From positions 1,612,001-1,676,000 of the forward strand of contig JARGXX010000095.1 of NCBI GenBank assembly GCA_030374765.1: a stretch of 64,000 nt of DNA, in the 5' to 3' direction. Below are positions 1 to 11,768 of this stretch, one piece after another. Under the pieces are notes generated by a model. It was not told the origin of the DNA and did not search any database. It was given only the letters and a program-made list of their open reading frames with translations. This DNA comes from Agarophyton chilense (Eukaryota; Rhodophyta; Florideophyceae; Gracilariales; Gracilariaceae). The translations under genes were made by a program, and so were the position numbers. Position 1 is the first letter of the stretch, and every line of letters begins with the position of its first letter.

Positions 1-877
1 TGACCATAGAGGTCTTCAGATCCTGACTTTGTTGGACAACCGCGGCGTAGCACACCGAGCGACGCGCCCAGGCGTAAGCTTCCCTCAGGACTGTCACAAT
101 GTCAATTGAGGCAGTAATACCAACGGGACAGCAGAATGGCATGACGCACTAACCGCAGATTTCTTCCGATGATATGGTCATAGCGGTCCCTGGGGCGCTC
201 ATAAGCCGCTTGGTATCGCGAAAAGCTCCCTGCTTGGTTATTCGAAGCCATGGCGCCGCTGCCTACAGGCTGGTCCACCGGCAAATGGATAGGAAAACCA
301 ACGAAAGCGACAAAGTCCGGAGGGAGAGTGCCTTATCCGACGGGCTTATAAGGCGATGGCGGCATCGCGCGCGACCAATGGAGGAATACCCCGTCGGAAA
401 GGAAGGAGGATGAAACCGAATCGAACAGGATGACCGACGTGACCTTGAATGGACGAAGCGTCCACCGTGGTTTACAGTGGACCACGCGCCTCGGGTCGCC
501 AAAGGAATATCGAAGAATAGTAAACGCGCCAAGGAACCCCCCGCGGTGCGCGTACAGTACCTTAAGTGTATTAATTGCCCACCTGGCGCCAAGTGTCAGC
601 CCATACGCACTCATATCCCCGAGAGTGGTGACAATGCGACGCCCCGTTGCGCCCACTGGTAATGAGAGCAATTAACCGCCGGCTTGGTCATAGAACGTCG
701 ACATTCCAAGCACGGCACCGCTGGTGTCCAGACCATTAGGACGCTGAGGATCACGACGTTCCGACCCCGAAGGCAAGATTGGAGGTTCACCATTAAGTCC
801 AGTTAGAGCCAGACCCCCAGGAAGGTGTGAGGCAATTTGAACTTCGCCGTGACGGTTGAATCCTAAGGAGGGAGATA
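1..877 (-). mobile_element. 3' internal part of a Ty3/gypsy element with antisense ORFx remnant
   Basis: The purine-rich tract at 863-877, directly before the LTR at 878, looks like a polypurine tract, so the element points along the plus strand and this is its 3' internal end. No gag-pol domain is visible here. The minus strand carries a degenerate relative of the 645-codon antisense ORF at 38,322-40,259: SRYQAAYERPRDRYDHI here against ARQEAMCWTRPIIRAEF there, and YGLTLGARW against ASVLRLAPW. The match was made by eye, is low, and spans several frames, so this is a fossil. The element continues to the left of the window. Confidence 0.5.
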
Positions 878-1324
878 TGTGAAGGAGCGACGATAACGGT
901 TGAGCCCTGTAAGCCACCGGGCCCTGAGGGAACTGACAGATGCCACGTGGACTGGCCGACATCAGTTGGACTGATTTAGATCATTAATTTATTTTAATTA
1001 GTGTAATAGATTAGCATTACAGTGCCGGGGAGAACCCAGCGCCTTGCCAGTACTATTTACTTGGCTCGAGTGACGCTTCTCCCTTAGAGTAAGGTAGGCA
1101 CCAATAGGATACTAAATAACCCCCTTTGGTATATTAGATCCACTCATTTGGTCTCAAAGCCATCGTTTCCGTAGCTCCAACCTGTAGGACTACGCAGTAA
1201 ATGCCATCCCATTGCACCAAGTCCTCTGGGAGTGCCGCCGTCAAGGATTCGAACTTTAGGACCTGCTCTACCACGCTACCACCGGTCGAGACACGTACGC
1301 TGACCCAGCAGTCATTGCCTTACA
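878..1324 (+). repeat. LTR of a Ty3/gypsy element (family A)
   Basis: A 447-base segment beginning TGTGAAGG and ending TTACA is closely matched, with the same ends and nearly the same length, by 26,806-27,251. At this copy it follows a purine tract, so it is a 3' LTR. At the other copy it precedes gag-pol, so that one is a 5' LTR. Both copies carry a tRNA-like block near the 3' end. Confidence 0.75.
1231..1283 (-). other. tRNA-like segment inside LTR family A
   Basis: Read on the minus strand, the LTR holds a D-arm-like stretch (GGTAGCGTGGTAGAGC) and, about 10 bases later, a T-arm-like stretch with the box-B form GTTCGAATCC followed by a short 3' strand. The anticodon arm that should separate them is absent, so it cannot be a functional tRNA. 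The same block is kept in the second LTR at 27,159-27,212. Confidence 0.35.
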
Positions 1325-1844
1325 CAGCAGTGGCAAACGTAGACTTTTGGCAATGCAGAGTGCACTCGAATAGCTTTTCAGAGCTTTGATATTTGAAACA
1401 TGCTCCATTTTTGACCTTCACGTTTTAAAACTGCTGAAAAGAAGACACGCCATCTCCTTTGTGCAGAAAAGGTACTCCAATGACTACAAGCGGTGCAGAA
1501 ATGATTTTCTATTTGCGCAAAAGACAGTCTTGTTTTTCGGTGTTTGTTTGGGTAACAGTTTTCTTTATCGCAGACGTGGTTTTCCAAAACCTTTGATTGA
1601 CGTTTGTGGCATTTTCGTTCTCATAACTGTTTTTTTAAACGACATCTGAAAGAGTTTGGGCGCATGGTTTGTCAACAATGTTTGGACGAAATTTGTTTAG
1701 CTCTTCCGAAGAACAAGAAAGAAGGTTCTGAGCGGCGATTGTTCCTGAAAACCTGATATGGGAGGCATGCCATTGGAATTGTTTCATTGGAAAAAGTCTT
1801 TGCTGTACAATGTTTTATTAGAGTTTCTCAAAAACGGTGAAACC
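1325..1844. other. AT-rich stretch without recognisable gene
   Basis: AT-rich, with only short open frames in both directions. I see no domain, RNA or terminal repeat. It may be decayed transposon DNA connected with the repeat that follows. Confidence 0.5.
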
Positions 1845-1849
1845 TCAAT

Positions 1850-2850
1850 TTATGTATGCATAATGTAGGCACCATCTTTGGACGTGAGGATGTGGGCCAC
1901 ACTTTACGGTGAACTTCGGCGTCATTAAGTCTTTTGCGTTTCTTAATGGCCCATATGGAAGGAGGAGTAATAATTGTTCCGATATAAACTTCTTTTTGAT
2001 CTTAGTAAACCAACGCAACCAAAGGCTTATGTCACTAGTCATTAGGGATCAGACTCCTTGGCTTCTCGTCAGATACTCCGGATGTGTAACGATTAATTTA
2101 GCCTCGGCTTTTATGTTTCAACCAGAAGCAGGGATGTACAATCCTTACAAAGCTCCCCGAGGAGAGTTAATAACAAAAAGATATGCTTTTACTGTATACC
2201 CAAAGCTGGTCTTTAGCAGGAACAGTTACGCGGCACCGCTTGCGGCGGTTTTCCGTTCAGTGCTAGATCCAAGATCTCCACCAAATCTTCACGACAGTCA
2301 CAGGCTTTTCAATCTGTGAGGACATTTAAGACAAAGCCAACACCGTTGGTACATACTGACCGTCTCTGGTCCAGGCTTAGGACGCTTCAACCGGAACAGT
2401 GGGCTGAGAGAGAGTGCCCCGTTCAGCAGCATTCGTCTCACTGGACCTAATGCGGCAGACGCAACATCTTTTGATAAAGTTGAAGGGCTCAAAGCCAAAG
2501 GAAATGAAGGTTTTCGTTGTCAAATTTTGGTTGTGGTGGTCCAAGAGAAAACCCAGAGACATCAGAGCCCGTTTTATACAGATCTAGAACCTCCAAAATG
2601 AAGCTGAAATGCATTACTACTCGATAGTCGTTACTATGTGCTCCTAGGTTATACTTATAGCTGCTATCAGTGTTTAAAGAAGCACACTAACCAATAAAAA
2701 TAAAACAACTATGATTATGATCCTTAGTGTGCCACTAAGGCTTTCGACGCCAGCAATAGAAAAGAAAGTGCAGACCACGCTTGCACTCCATACACGTGTG
2801 TTCCAGCAATATTGGAACACTGTACGCATTACGGAACCCACAGGGCCACA
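1850..2850 (+). repeat. Dispersed repeat, copy 1 (inverted relative to 34,640-35,720)
   Basis: About 1 kb that matches 34,640-35,720 on the opposite strand along its whole length, by eye about 70-75 percent. Both copies preserve a plus-sense peptide beginning MYNPYKA and containing VLDPRSPP, and an opposite-sense peptide containing PKFTV and QRWC. The other copy lies inside a pogo-like (DDE_1) transposon remnant, so this copy is probably also a piece of that family. No complete gene is visible. Confidence 0.6.
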
Positions 2851-3520
2851 TACCTAATTGGTGCTACGCGGCGGCAACGTCAAGTTGTAAACATCCAGTG
2901 GCGGCGAGATTTGGGGCTTTAAACGACGTGCATGTATCTCTTGACGAGTGTATCGGTTGTGTCGGGAGACCAGCGTATATTTGGAATGATCTTTTCGGAC
3001 AACATAACAGATTCCATGTAATGTAGAGAAGAAAGCTGGGCACTTGATTATTTCATTCAGTGATCTGCCCTTTGCCACGAGAACCTGGGCTCCAACCTCA
3101 ATTCTTCTTATTTTCTCCCAGATATCCTGAGTGTCTCGTAGCTACATTTGTCCTGCCCGAGGGGGTACCTACCGCCAAAGTTTCTATAGTTCTGAACTTT
3201 TCTGATGAGTTGCCAAGGCGCACCGTTATGCTAGAGACTTGCGATGACATACGTGGTTTCACTTCCTGAAATAACTCAAAAGGCGAAAAGACAAAATTGC
3301 AGTAATATTTTAGGCATTTAACATATACGTAATCTTAGTAATGTAGACCACTTGGGATGTTTTATAAAGGCAGTGGGTCAATATATCAGCTACAAAGTGT
3401 TCGGTAGTTGCTTATATACGACAACTCGAGCATTTCTTACAGTAAAGTCCCAAGAGGCTGTTGGGAGTCGCACAGACCGTGTTCGGCGTGAGATTGTATG
3501 AGTTTTAATGGAACAAATAT
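2851..3520. other. Noncoding or decayed stretch
   Basis: Short open frames only. I recognise no domain, repeat end or RNA gene in this 670-base interval. Confidence 0.4.
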
Positions 3521-4110
3521 TTAGTTACTTTTGAATTCTTTTATCAGTTTTACCTTCTTTCGTTTTCGTTTCGAGACAGTCTCCGAAGTATTTGAAGAGC
3601 TTTCTAGCATGTGCATCCCATCTCCCTTGTCAGCGGTCTTAGCCTTCGGCCTGCTTCCTGTTTCATTCGTTTCATTTACCGCTTTTCGTTTCTCTGCGTC
3701 TTCTGACTTGTTTGATTCGGATACGTTGCTAGCTGTCATGCAGGTCAGGCGCAGGTGACAATCAACCATAGCTGTCTTGCTTCACGGCTTCCACTTCATT
3801 CCAAGATCCCAGATTGTCAAAGCACCACCAGAGTCAGCAGAGATTAGCATCCCACCAAAAACAGCCAAGCTTCTCATTCTTCTTTCAAGATTCAACAAGA
3901 TGGAACTGTTCTTGATGTCTGGTGTGTCCTGGATTCATAATACTTTTTCCTCACCGCCAGTTGCAATGCCCTCAACGCTGCACAAGTCCAGCTGCTTGCC
4001 AATGGTAAGAGGATATGATTCTCTATTAGGAATCCATCGCACAAAAGTGAAAACAACAACTTTCGTACAACCCGAATTCGACGCATACAAGTAGAGCGTT
4101 GTTTCTGAGA
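3521..4110 (-). pseudogene. Degenerate WD40 gene, resembles ribosome-biogenesis factor MAK11/PAK1IP1
   Basis: The minus strand reads as a decayed WD40 protein. A stretch with SVEGIATGGEEKVL (4,110-3,950 region) is followed in another frame by a typical WD repeat end, LISADSGGALTIWDLG, then by RLTCM and an acidic/lysine-rich tail ending KRKRKKVKLIKEFKSN at 3,531. This order (last WD blade, ARLTCL-like strand, lysine-rich nuclear tail) is that of MAK11/PAK1IP1, a WD40 protein of 60S ribosome assembly. Stops and frame changes in the WD part make it a pseudogene or one exon-rich broken gene. The 83-codon frame at 3,521-3,769 is its 3' end. The family call is by eye. Confidence 0.4.
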
Positions 4111-4399
4111 GAGTGTCGTTGTCTTCAGTTTCGTTTCAAGGAGCGTAAGTCGTCACAAACAGGAAAAAGGGACTTAACATGAAATGTTCTCGATCGTTTT
4201 GGTCAAATTGCATCTTGGACGACGTACTCACTAGTCTCGAGTTCGCTGCGATAATCGATACCGACAAAAGAGATGAAATAAATTGTCGGGAAAATATCAC
4301 GGCTATAGATTTCCGCTAAAGAAAGTACAAGCTCAAACCTCTTTACAGTCTTTGTTCTTGGTGACAGACAGCTCCTTTAACATCTCATTAAGAGCAGTC

Positions 4400-4680
4400 T
4401 TAAATGCGCAGTGCACATTGTGTAGTGATTCAACATGACATTATCCTTGTTTGCATCCTTCGTTTTCAGATACCTTTCGTAAGCCTAGGCCATCGTTTTA
4501 CTCAGCTCCTTTATCTTTTTCGAGATCTGCAATGTAGACTGCGAAGATATTTTCAGAGCTTGAGTGGAACTTTCGCGAGCTCTTCGGCGTTCTTCAAGAT
4601 GCTTATACCTTTCCTCCAGCATCTTCTGCTGCAGAATGATATGCTGCTTCTGTGTGAGATAGTTCCTAAAAGCAGGGTTC
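4400..4680 (-). pseudogene. Coding fragment with coiled coil, identity unknown
   Basis: On the minus strand from about 4,680 downwards, an open reading includes NYLTQKQHIILQQKMLEERY followed by an Arg/Glu-rich, helix-favouring run to about 4,520, where it stops. It looks like a true coiled-coil exon, not random sequence, but I cannot assign it. It could be the 5' part of the WD40 remnant downstream or a separate fragment. The upstream end coincides with a change to GC-rich noncoding DNA near 4,681. Confidence 0.3.
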
Positions 4681-5790
4681 TACCGAGCGGTGGAGCGTCG
4701 TGTGTGAGTGTCCCACGCGTACGCACGGAAGCATCGGTTGGCGGTAGGTAGATTGGGCGGTCGCTCTAACCAGGCACTGTCAGGAACGTGCAGAGGGAAG
4801 GGACAGCTTGGAAACCTGTAGCACAACCGTTTGGAATGGTCGCTGATCTGCGCAGACGAAGAAGGCGAAAGGCTAGGCGTGTTTACCGTGTAGAGCAATC
4901 CCAGATGGGAAATACCTCTCGGTTGTTCGAGTCCCGCTCTCATGAAGAGGGGTAACTCAGCGAACGAGCCTTCGTGCCACCGATGCGTGGGTGTAAGACG
5001 ACAGTGGTTCAGGCAATACCTACGAAGGTGATGAACCCAGGAAAAGGGAAAGAATCAAAGGGGGATCCAAGGACAAGGATATTCCAGGGACAACGGCAAA
5101 GTGTAGGGCGAAAATGTAGGGCGAAGTAGGACGCACGGCCAAGCGTACAGACCTATGAAGGGGTATCCACACTGGATAAGCGAAATAAAGACGGGTAAAA
5201 ACAACTCTATACACGGGCGGTGTACTGAACTAAACACATGAAAACCAACAAAAGAAAGAAACACACCAATAACGATGGTACAGTGAGACCTGGGCTTCCC
5301 GAGGGAATAGATTAGCCAAGCCGCTCGCGGTTCCTCCCGTTAAGAGACAGAGCCTCGCGTAGGCGATATAATCTAGATCCAAGCACTCGGTTACCACTTA
5401 CTCGGTGGTAGCGATGGCGGTGAAGCCATCGCTTAAGTCTATTCTAGACAGTGATCTACACGTGTAGACTATAGTTTTCGAAACCAATCCTGATTTATAC
5501 ATGTATCATGCGTGTAATCCCAGCCTTGCACCTCCATCCGTTCACTACGGTGCTACTGTAGAGACTTAACTAACATACCTTCTACGGTGTTTAAAATACA
5601 AAAAACTAATATTACTCATAAAATCGTTGACGTGGTCCCCGATATATCGGGCGCCATATGAATGGCGCCCCGACCGGTTATACGCGCACGCGTTGCTCTA
5701 CATACCGTTACTGCCAAGGGTAGGAGCCGAGATTGGGTACTTGGGTGCACCGCAACTCAGGACCTCCTGTAACGCCTACCATATTCTCAC
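4681..5790. other. GC-richer noncoding stretch with hairpins, LTR-like but unassigned
   Basis: No convincing coding frame. It contains perfect hairpins: a 9-base stem AGCGATGGC/GCCATCGCT at about 5,410-5,433, a palindrome CCCGATATATCGGG at 5,637-5,650, and a 9-base stem GGGCGCCAT/ATGGCGCCC at 5,649-5,670. Base composition and texture resemble the LTRs elsewhere in the window, but I could not find TG...CA ends with a target duplication, so I do not call it an LTR. Confidence 0.4.
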
Positions 5791-5819
5791 GAAAAATTAA
5801 AACAATTTGTAAAGCTATC

Positions 5820-7157
5820 TCAGTGTTCGTCGACGTGTAACCGTGCCTTTGTAACATCATCAGTTCCGCAAGGGGGCGTTCCATCCCATTTCATCGTGCA
5901 CGTGCCCCGCCACGGCATCTCAGTTTGAGTTGGCGGCAGCCACACGTGGATGCCCGGTCGTAAATAGCTTCGTCCACAGCTCCGTCCGTTTGGTATTCCA
6001 TTTTTGCTCATCTGCGGGATTCGGCCTTCCTACTTCAATCTACATTGCGTTAAATTCTTTCAATGCGGTTTTAAACTCCGAGAGAATACTTTGTTTGTTC
6101 TGGCTGAAGAGCAACGTCCTCCAGGGAGGTTTTCGGGGACTTAAGTTTTTTCCGGAGCCTCCGGCGTGAAACCTCGTTATGAGTAGGAGTAATCCGTTTT
6201 CACGGCGATGGCCGGAACGCCGGTGATGCACCGGCGGGACCGGGTGCCATACGCGTGGCCGCAGCGCCCGCGCGACACGTGGCCGCCAGATTAGCCCCTT
6301 TTTTAGACGGACATTTAGCTATTTAGGATAGACTTTATTTATTCTATTCTACGGTGACTACAGTACTTAGGCCGCCGGCCTCGCGGCCGCCGGTCCAGTA
6401 AAGTCTTCCCAACAAGGGTGATCTTGGTCTTCCAGATCTTGGCTCTGGGTCGAACCGACTGCGCGGATATACAACTCCTTACGGAGGGATTTCCCGTGGT
6501 GCACGGCTTCCCAACCCCCTTGGACGTTCAAGCAGCCTTCGTGTGTTGGGTATCTATTCTCACTTTCGTGGTTCCGCCCGTGTATACGGTTTGCTACACC
6601 CGGCAGTGGCGGCTATTCCCGAGTCCCCTCTTGCGACTCGTGGTCAACCTCGCCCTCTTGCCTCCGTTCCCATTTTCCTTCCCTTTTCCTCCCCTTCATT
6701 GGGCAATTCCCGCTCTTGCGGCCCGCACTGACACCTGTCGTGCTCGCCACTCTCGTGGGTTTTGCCTCCTCAGAGGATACGCAAGCACCGCTTTGGCGGA
6801 TATTCTCGGCTTCTTTCAGCCTCCCTGCGCCCGTCGCGACGGTTCGGCTCCGGCTTACACCCGGCATTGCCCGCCGATCCCTGGGAGGGCTCTACCGCGC
6901 CGGTTACCTCGTGAGAGGAAGATCCGGACTTCTTCGTAGGTTTTCCCCTTTGGGGGCATTGTCCTACACTGGCTGCTGCTGCAGTTTGAAAGAAGCCGGT
7001 TGTTAAAAATGGAAAGCTCCTCTGAACTCGCTCGAAGCCCAAAACTAGTATCTTTATGAAGCTTCCTTCGCATATCCAGACTTCCCCTAGCATTAGTAGG
7101 AATAATTCGCGAAATGAGTCGCACCACAACCTTATCTGGATCCTCATAGTTGAGTAC
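5820..7157 (-). pseudogene. Uncharacterised minus-strand coding fragment split by a solo LTR
   Basis: On both sides of the solo LTR at 6,105-6,968 the minus strand reads like protein: before it (7,157-6,969) a stretch with YEDPDKVVVRLISR and RRKLHKDTSFGL, after it (6,104-5,900) a stretch with FKTALKEFNAM and, beyond an in-frame stop, RPNPADEQKW. The upstream end is cut by the copia element at 7,158, and similar coding texture may resume beyond it near 11,764. I do not recognise the family. It may be an old host gene or the coding part of an older transposon. Confidence 0.35.
6105..6968 (+). repeat. Solo LTR, Ty3/gypsy family B
   Basis: 864 bases starting TGAAGAGCAACG and ending CATTGTCCTACA, flanked on both sides by the 5-base target duplication CTGGC (6,100-6,104 and 6,969-6,973). 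The same 864-base unit occurs inverted at 23,808-24,671. It is distantly related to the 793-base LTR at 37,494. No internal sequence remains, as expected after LTR-LTR recombination. Confidence 0.9.
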
Positions 7158-7370
7158 TATGAGTAAAGAAACAGTGAACAACAAAGATTTGTCTCAGAAG
7201 TGAGAGCAGAAACGCTCTCACTGCGAGACCTTTGTATACAGCAAGCATAATGTAAACGGTAGGATAAGAGCGGTCGTGAAACTATTGAGAATATGACCAT
7301 ACAAAATAACATAGCACAACGGTTGTAAACGCCCGTGATGCATTATGAGTGTCCTTGACGGACTCTGACA
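7158..7370 (-). repeat. 3' LTR of the copia element
   Basis: 213-base terminal repeat matching 11,551-11,763 at all but six positions. On the coding strand it begins TGTCAGAGTCC and ends CTCATA. The adjacent plus-strand C-run (7,371-7,377) is the complement of the polypurine tract. Confidence 0.92.
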
Positions 7371-10300
7371 CCCCCCCTCGACCTTAGAAGGGAGTAACAC
7401 ATAATGCATCACGATGATCGGCAAACAAGCTTCCACTTAATGTCTTCGTTAGTATATCAGCATGATTTTCCTTTGAAAGAACGTAGATAATACCAGCTGC
7501 TCCGTCTTTCACAGCATCTAGTACATGGTTAAAGCGAATATCGACATGCTTCACTTGTCGCATTCCTAGATACTTTTTGGACCACTGGATTGTTCCAAGA
7601 TTGTCCTGAAATACTGGGATTGGTTTTGTCATTGGCATGTTGATCTCTTTCATAACGTTCCTTACCCATTGAAGCTGGCGTATAGATTCTGAAAGGGCAT
7701 AAAACTCCGCTTCAGAGGTAGAGAGAGCTGTAGATTTCTGAAGTTTTGAGCTCCATATGATAGGAAACCCCCCAATAGAGATGTAGTGACCACCTCTAGA
7801 TCTCCATTTTTCGAGGTCTCTGGCCCAGTCTGCATCAGACCATGCTACAATCTTGAGGTTAATACTTTTCGAAAGCTGCAGAGTAAATTCTTTTGTGCCT
7901 TTGAGATAGCGTACTACGTTTTTCAAGCAGTTCCAGTGTTCTGGTTTCAGCGCTGATGCATATTTTTTAGAAGCGAGACTGCGGTTGCCAGATCAGGACG
8001 TGTGCGAGGGCTTAGAAATAAAAGAGATCCAAGGGCTTCTCTATACGGAACGTTTTCCATTTGAAGGGATTCCTCTTTGGTTCTCGGTGTTCTCGCATCA
8101 TACAAGCAATGAACACAAGAGAGTGGATGAGAAACTGGTTTTGCTGTGGTCATATGACACAAATCGATGATTTTGTCAATCAATGGTTTCTGATGAAGAT
8201 GTACTGTAGATTCGGTTTCATTGGTTGAAACACCCAGATAGAGGTCTGTTCTTCCCAGGTCGCTGACATCATATTGACCGGAAAGATTGTTTTTCACCCA
8301 TTTGGTACGTCGCGATGGACCAAAAATACAAATGTCGTCAACCTATGCCAGAACAATAACGGCAATTTCGTGATCGGAATAAATAAACATGCATGGATGG
8401 GATATTGCCTGTTTGAATTCCATCGAGATTAGAAAACACCTAAGGTTCTCAAACGACAATTTTGGAGCTTGACGTGTCCCATACAATGATTTGACTAACT
8501 TAACAATGCGACCATCGGCTTCCGGAATTTGATATATTTTTGGTAGCCTAATCCATATAGGTGCGTCTTCAGGGATTGGAGCATGTAGGAATGCTCCCTT
8601 AATGTCCACGTGTTGGCGATCCCACCTAAGGGCTGTTGAGACTGCTAGAATGAAACGAAAGAGTTCAAAGTTAAGAACAGGTGCGTACAGGTCGGACTTG
8701 TTGCAGTCAACCTGAAAGTTTCCTCTAGCCACCAGACGGGCCTTGAATCGGGCTGGAGCGCCATTATGGTCACGTTTAAGACGCAGTATAATACCAGAAG
8801 GAATCGCTTTTCCATGGTTAGCGTCGGCGTTGACGTATGTACCAAGTTTGATGATGGTTTCAAACTCTTTCTTAATGCTTTCCAACCACAAAGGGGCTTC
8901 GTTCGATTTCAGTGCCTGTTTTAGCGTTGGTTCATCTCCTGTAATAATCTTTGACGGCTTTGACGGCAGTACGTGAGCAACTGAGCAGGACGCGACCGTA
9001 TCTTCCTCACAATCCGAGAGATATCCACCGATTTCCGGATCATAAGTGGACTCCTTTTCGGGGTAGTGAGTTAGTGAAGTGAGTACTGAAATCTCATCTT
9101 CACTATCCAGTGCAGGGTTTGAGTCTGGGATGTGAAACAGCGTGTGGTCTACATTGGAAGCTTCCTCAGATGTAGCTCTGCTTGATTCTATGGTAAGAAA
9201 GGACAGTCCAGGAAATTCGGATTCAATGAAGCGAAAGTGCTTCGTTTGAATGATTCCTTCTGATGTGAGGATAAAGTGCATTCCGCCTTGGATGTGACCG
9301 AGATTAACACCTTCTCGTAACCTAGGCTGCATCTTTCGAAGCTGTTTTTCGTTTTGGAGAACTAATGCACGACAACCAAATGATTTTAGGTGTTTTGCAT
9401 ATGGTGGATATTCCTTGAGCAGCTCTACATATGGAATATTTTGCGTGGTGCGTTGGATAGACATATTGCGGGCATTGACTACTTGCTTTAAAGCGTAGTG
9501 CCAAAATTTCGTTGGAAGTTTCGCATGATTCAGAGCAGCTCTAATGGAGCCTTGTGGAACGCCAATGTACCGTTCGGCGAGACCGTTGGACGCTGGTGTG
9601 TGTGTGCTTGTCTCAGAGGTGTTGATGCCAAGCTTTTGAAATTTCTTTCGAGCCCGATAAAATTCTTTTCCTCCGTCCGAATGCAAAGAAAGTACATGAT
9701 TTCCGGACTGCCTTTCAAACCATTTCTGGTAATTGATAATATGTTCCGAAGCCTCTCCTTTGTTCTGAAGAGGTTTTCCATAAATAAAACGAGTGAATGC
9801 GTCAACGATGATGAGGTAATACCGGTGTCCGTCTCCAGAAAATGTTCCAGCATCTGCTATATCCGTATGAAGGTGTCCTGCTTGAGAAACTGAGGTTAGA
9901 CTTCCACGATAGGATTTCTTAAATTTCCCTTTGGTACACGGGTCGCATTTATGTTTGGTTTCCTTATACAGGGGCAGAAGATTTTCTTTCATCATTGTTT
10001 TGATATCCTTCATATCTACAGCGTGCGCAAGTCTCCAATGCCAGATGTTGATGTCTGCACTGTTGGTTTCTGATTGTGTAGGCACAGTTGCGTCTACAAA
10101 GTCATCAACGACGTCTACATCTCTGTCAACATTGGCTTCTGTACGGCTTGGTTGTGTCGTTTTGTGTAAAAAACAACGCACTTTCGCCATAAACGCACGG
10201 TTCTTTTCAGAAAGTGTTGGTGACGAAGTACACTTTTGAATGTTTTCTGATATGTAGTAGAGCCTGTCAGGATGCTTTGGTGCTGAACCAATGATTTGGG

Positions 10301-11550
10301 AATCATTGTCCATATCAATCAAAAGCGCTTCATCCGGGAGGAATACTACAGCAATTCGTTTTTCTGTCAAGGCTGGAATGGATAGTAAGCTCATTGCTAG
10401 ATCCGTTGAGGCAAGAGTGTTGGTTAAATGAACAGATGTAGTGGCTCCATCAAAGGTCCATTCTACGTTGTGGACTCCTTGTTCCGTAGCATAGATCGTA
10501 GAATCATCGCCAAGATAAATCGGAACATGACAGATCTGAGGATCTATTAGTCGAGAACTGTATGGAGTGAGATGAGTAGTAGTGCCAGAATCAAGCAGAA
10601 GAAGGTCAGACGATTGAGCGCGAGTCATCATTGCTCTAGTTTTGGCAACTGCTGCTCGATTTCGGTTTACAGTACTTGGAGGCTTAGATTGGTCGTCATC
10701 TTTCTTCGTGTCCCTGCTCTCTGATACCTGTTTGTCTGAGACGTATGAACTGGATGTTTTGTTATCTCCAAGGTTGAGTCGGTTTTTAGGGTTACGAGGA
10801 TTGAGGAAGCAATTCTTGGTAATGTGCCCTGAACGTTCGCATATTTCACATTTTGATCTTGCGGCATTTGATCGCTCAGAGCGGTTGTTTGCAAGGGAAC
10901 GCGTTTCATCAAGCAAGCGTGATGATACAGTATCCCATGTTACGTTATCTGATGGAAGAGTTTTGATAGCAGCACAGACTGGGTTCAGTTGAGCTGCAGA
11001 AATAGATGAGACAAGCAGTGCTACAGAGAGTTCTTCAGGAAGTTTTGTGTCCATACTTGCCAGTTGTTCTACAATGCCTGCCATTTTATCTATGTGCATT
11101 CCCATATTCTGATCAAGACAAGAGTATCGTAGTGTTACCAGTTCGCACATTTTTGCAATGCGCGATGCTGTCGATTCGGAAGCGTACCTGTCGTCAAGGC
11201 GTTTTAGCATTTTAAGAGGATGACCAATTTCGGATTGAACTACGCGTAATGCCTCCTTGGACAGAGCTGCGACGATCATTCCACTAGCTATCTTCTGGTT
11301 GTGTTCGAACTCTTTGCGTTTTTCATCGTCGCTGGAGAACGGATTTCGACTATGCTGGAGGACAGTGCCAATGCCTTTGGCATCGAAAGCAGCTTCGATT
11401 CTGATGCGCCAAAGTTTGTAGTCGTCCTTCTCTTCATGAGGCTTAATTCGAATCTTTTCTGTCTCCATTGTTAGACAGAAAGACAGTAAAGATATCTGAA
11501 AGAGTATATATATATCGATATACACAGTGTAGTGTGTAGGCCCAATAACT

Positions 11551-11763
11551 TATGAGTGAAGAAACAGTGAACAACAAAGAGTTGTCTCAGAAGTGAGAGC
11601 AGAAACGCTCTCACTGCGAGACCTTTATATACAGCAAGCATAATGTAAACGGTAGAATAAGAGCGGTCGTGAAACTATTGAGAATATGACCATACAAAAT
11701 AACATAGCACAACGGTTGGAAACGTCCGTGATGCATTATGAGTGTCCTTGACGGACTCTGACA
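11551..11763 (-). repeat. 5' LTR of the copia element
   Basis: 213-base terminal repeat paired with 7,158-7,370 and followed by the AGTAC target duplication. The gag reading (METEKIRIKPHEEK) starts about 80 bases inside it. Confidence 0.92.
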
Positions 11764-11768
11764 AGTAC

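Larger units (their letters stand above)
7158..11763 (-). mobile_element. Ty1/copia LTR retrotransposon, nearly full length
   Basis: A 4.6-kb element between two 213-base LTRs, with the 5-base target duplication AGTAC on both sides (7,153-7,157 and 11,764-11,768). Coding runs on the minus strand in the copia order: gag with a CCHC knuckle (CEICERSGHITKNC), protease (LLLDSGTTTHL), integrase core (HTDIADAG ... SLHSDGGKEF), reverse transcriptase, and RNase H (SDADWARD, STSEAEFYALSE), from about 11,468 down to 7,384. A G-rich polypurine tract directly precedes the left (3') LTR. The LTRs differ at six sites out of 213, so insertion was fairly recent. It looks almost whole, with about two breaks in the coding frame. 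Confidence 0.92.

Noticed and set aside
1231-1283. Functional tRNA gene
   Set aside because: No anticodon arm between the D-like and T-like arms, and the segment is part of an LTR.
4681-5790. Solo LTR call for the GC-richer stretch
   Set aside because: No TG...CA borders with matching 5-base flanks could be found.
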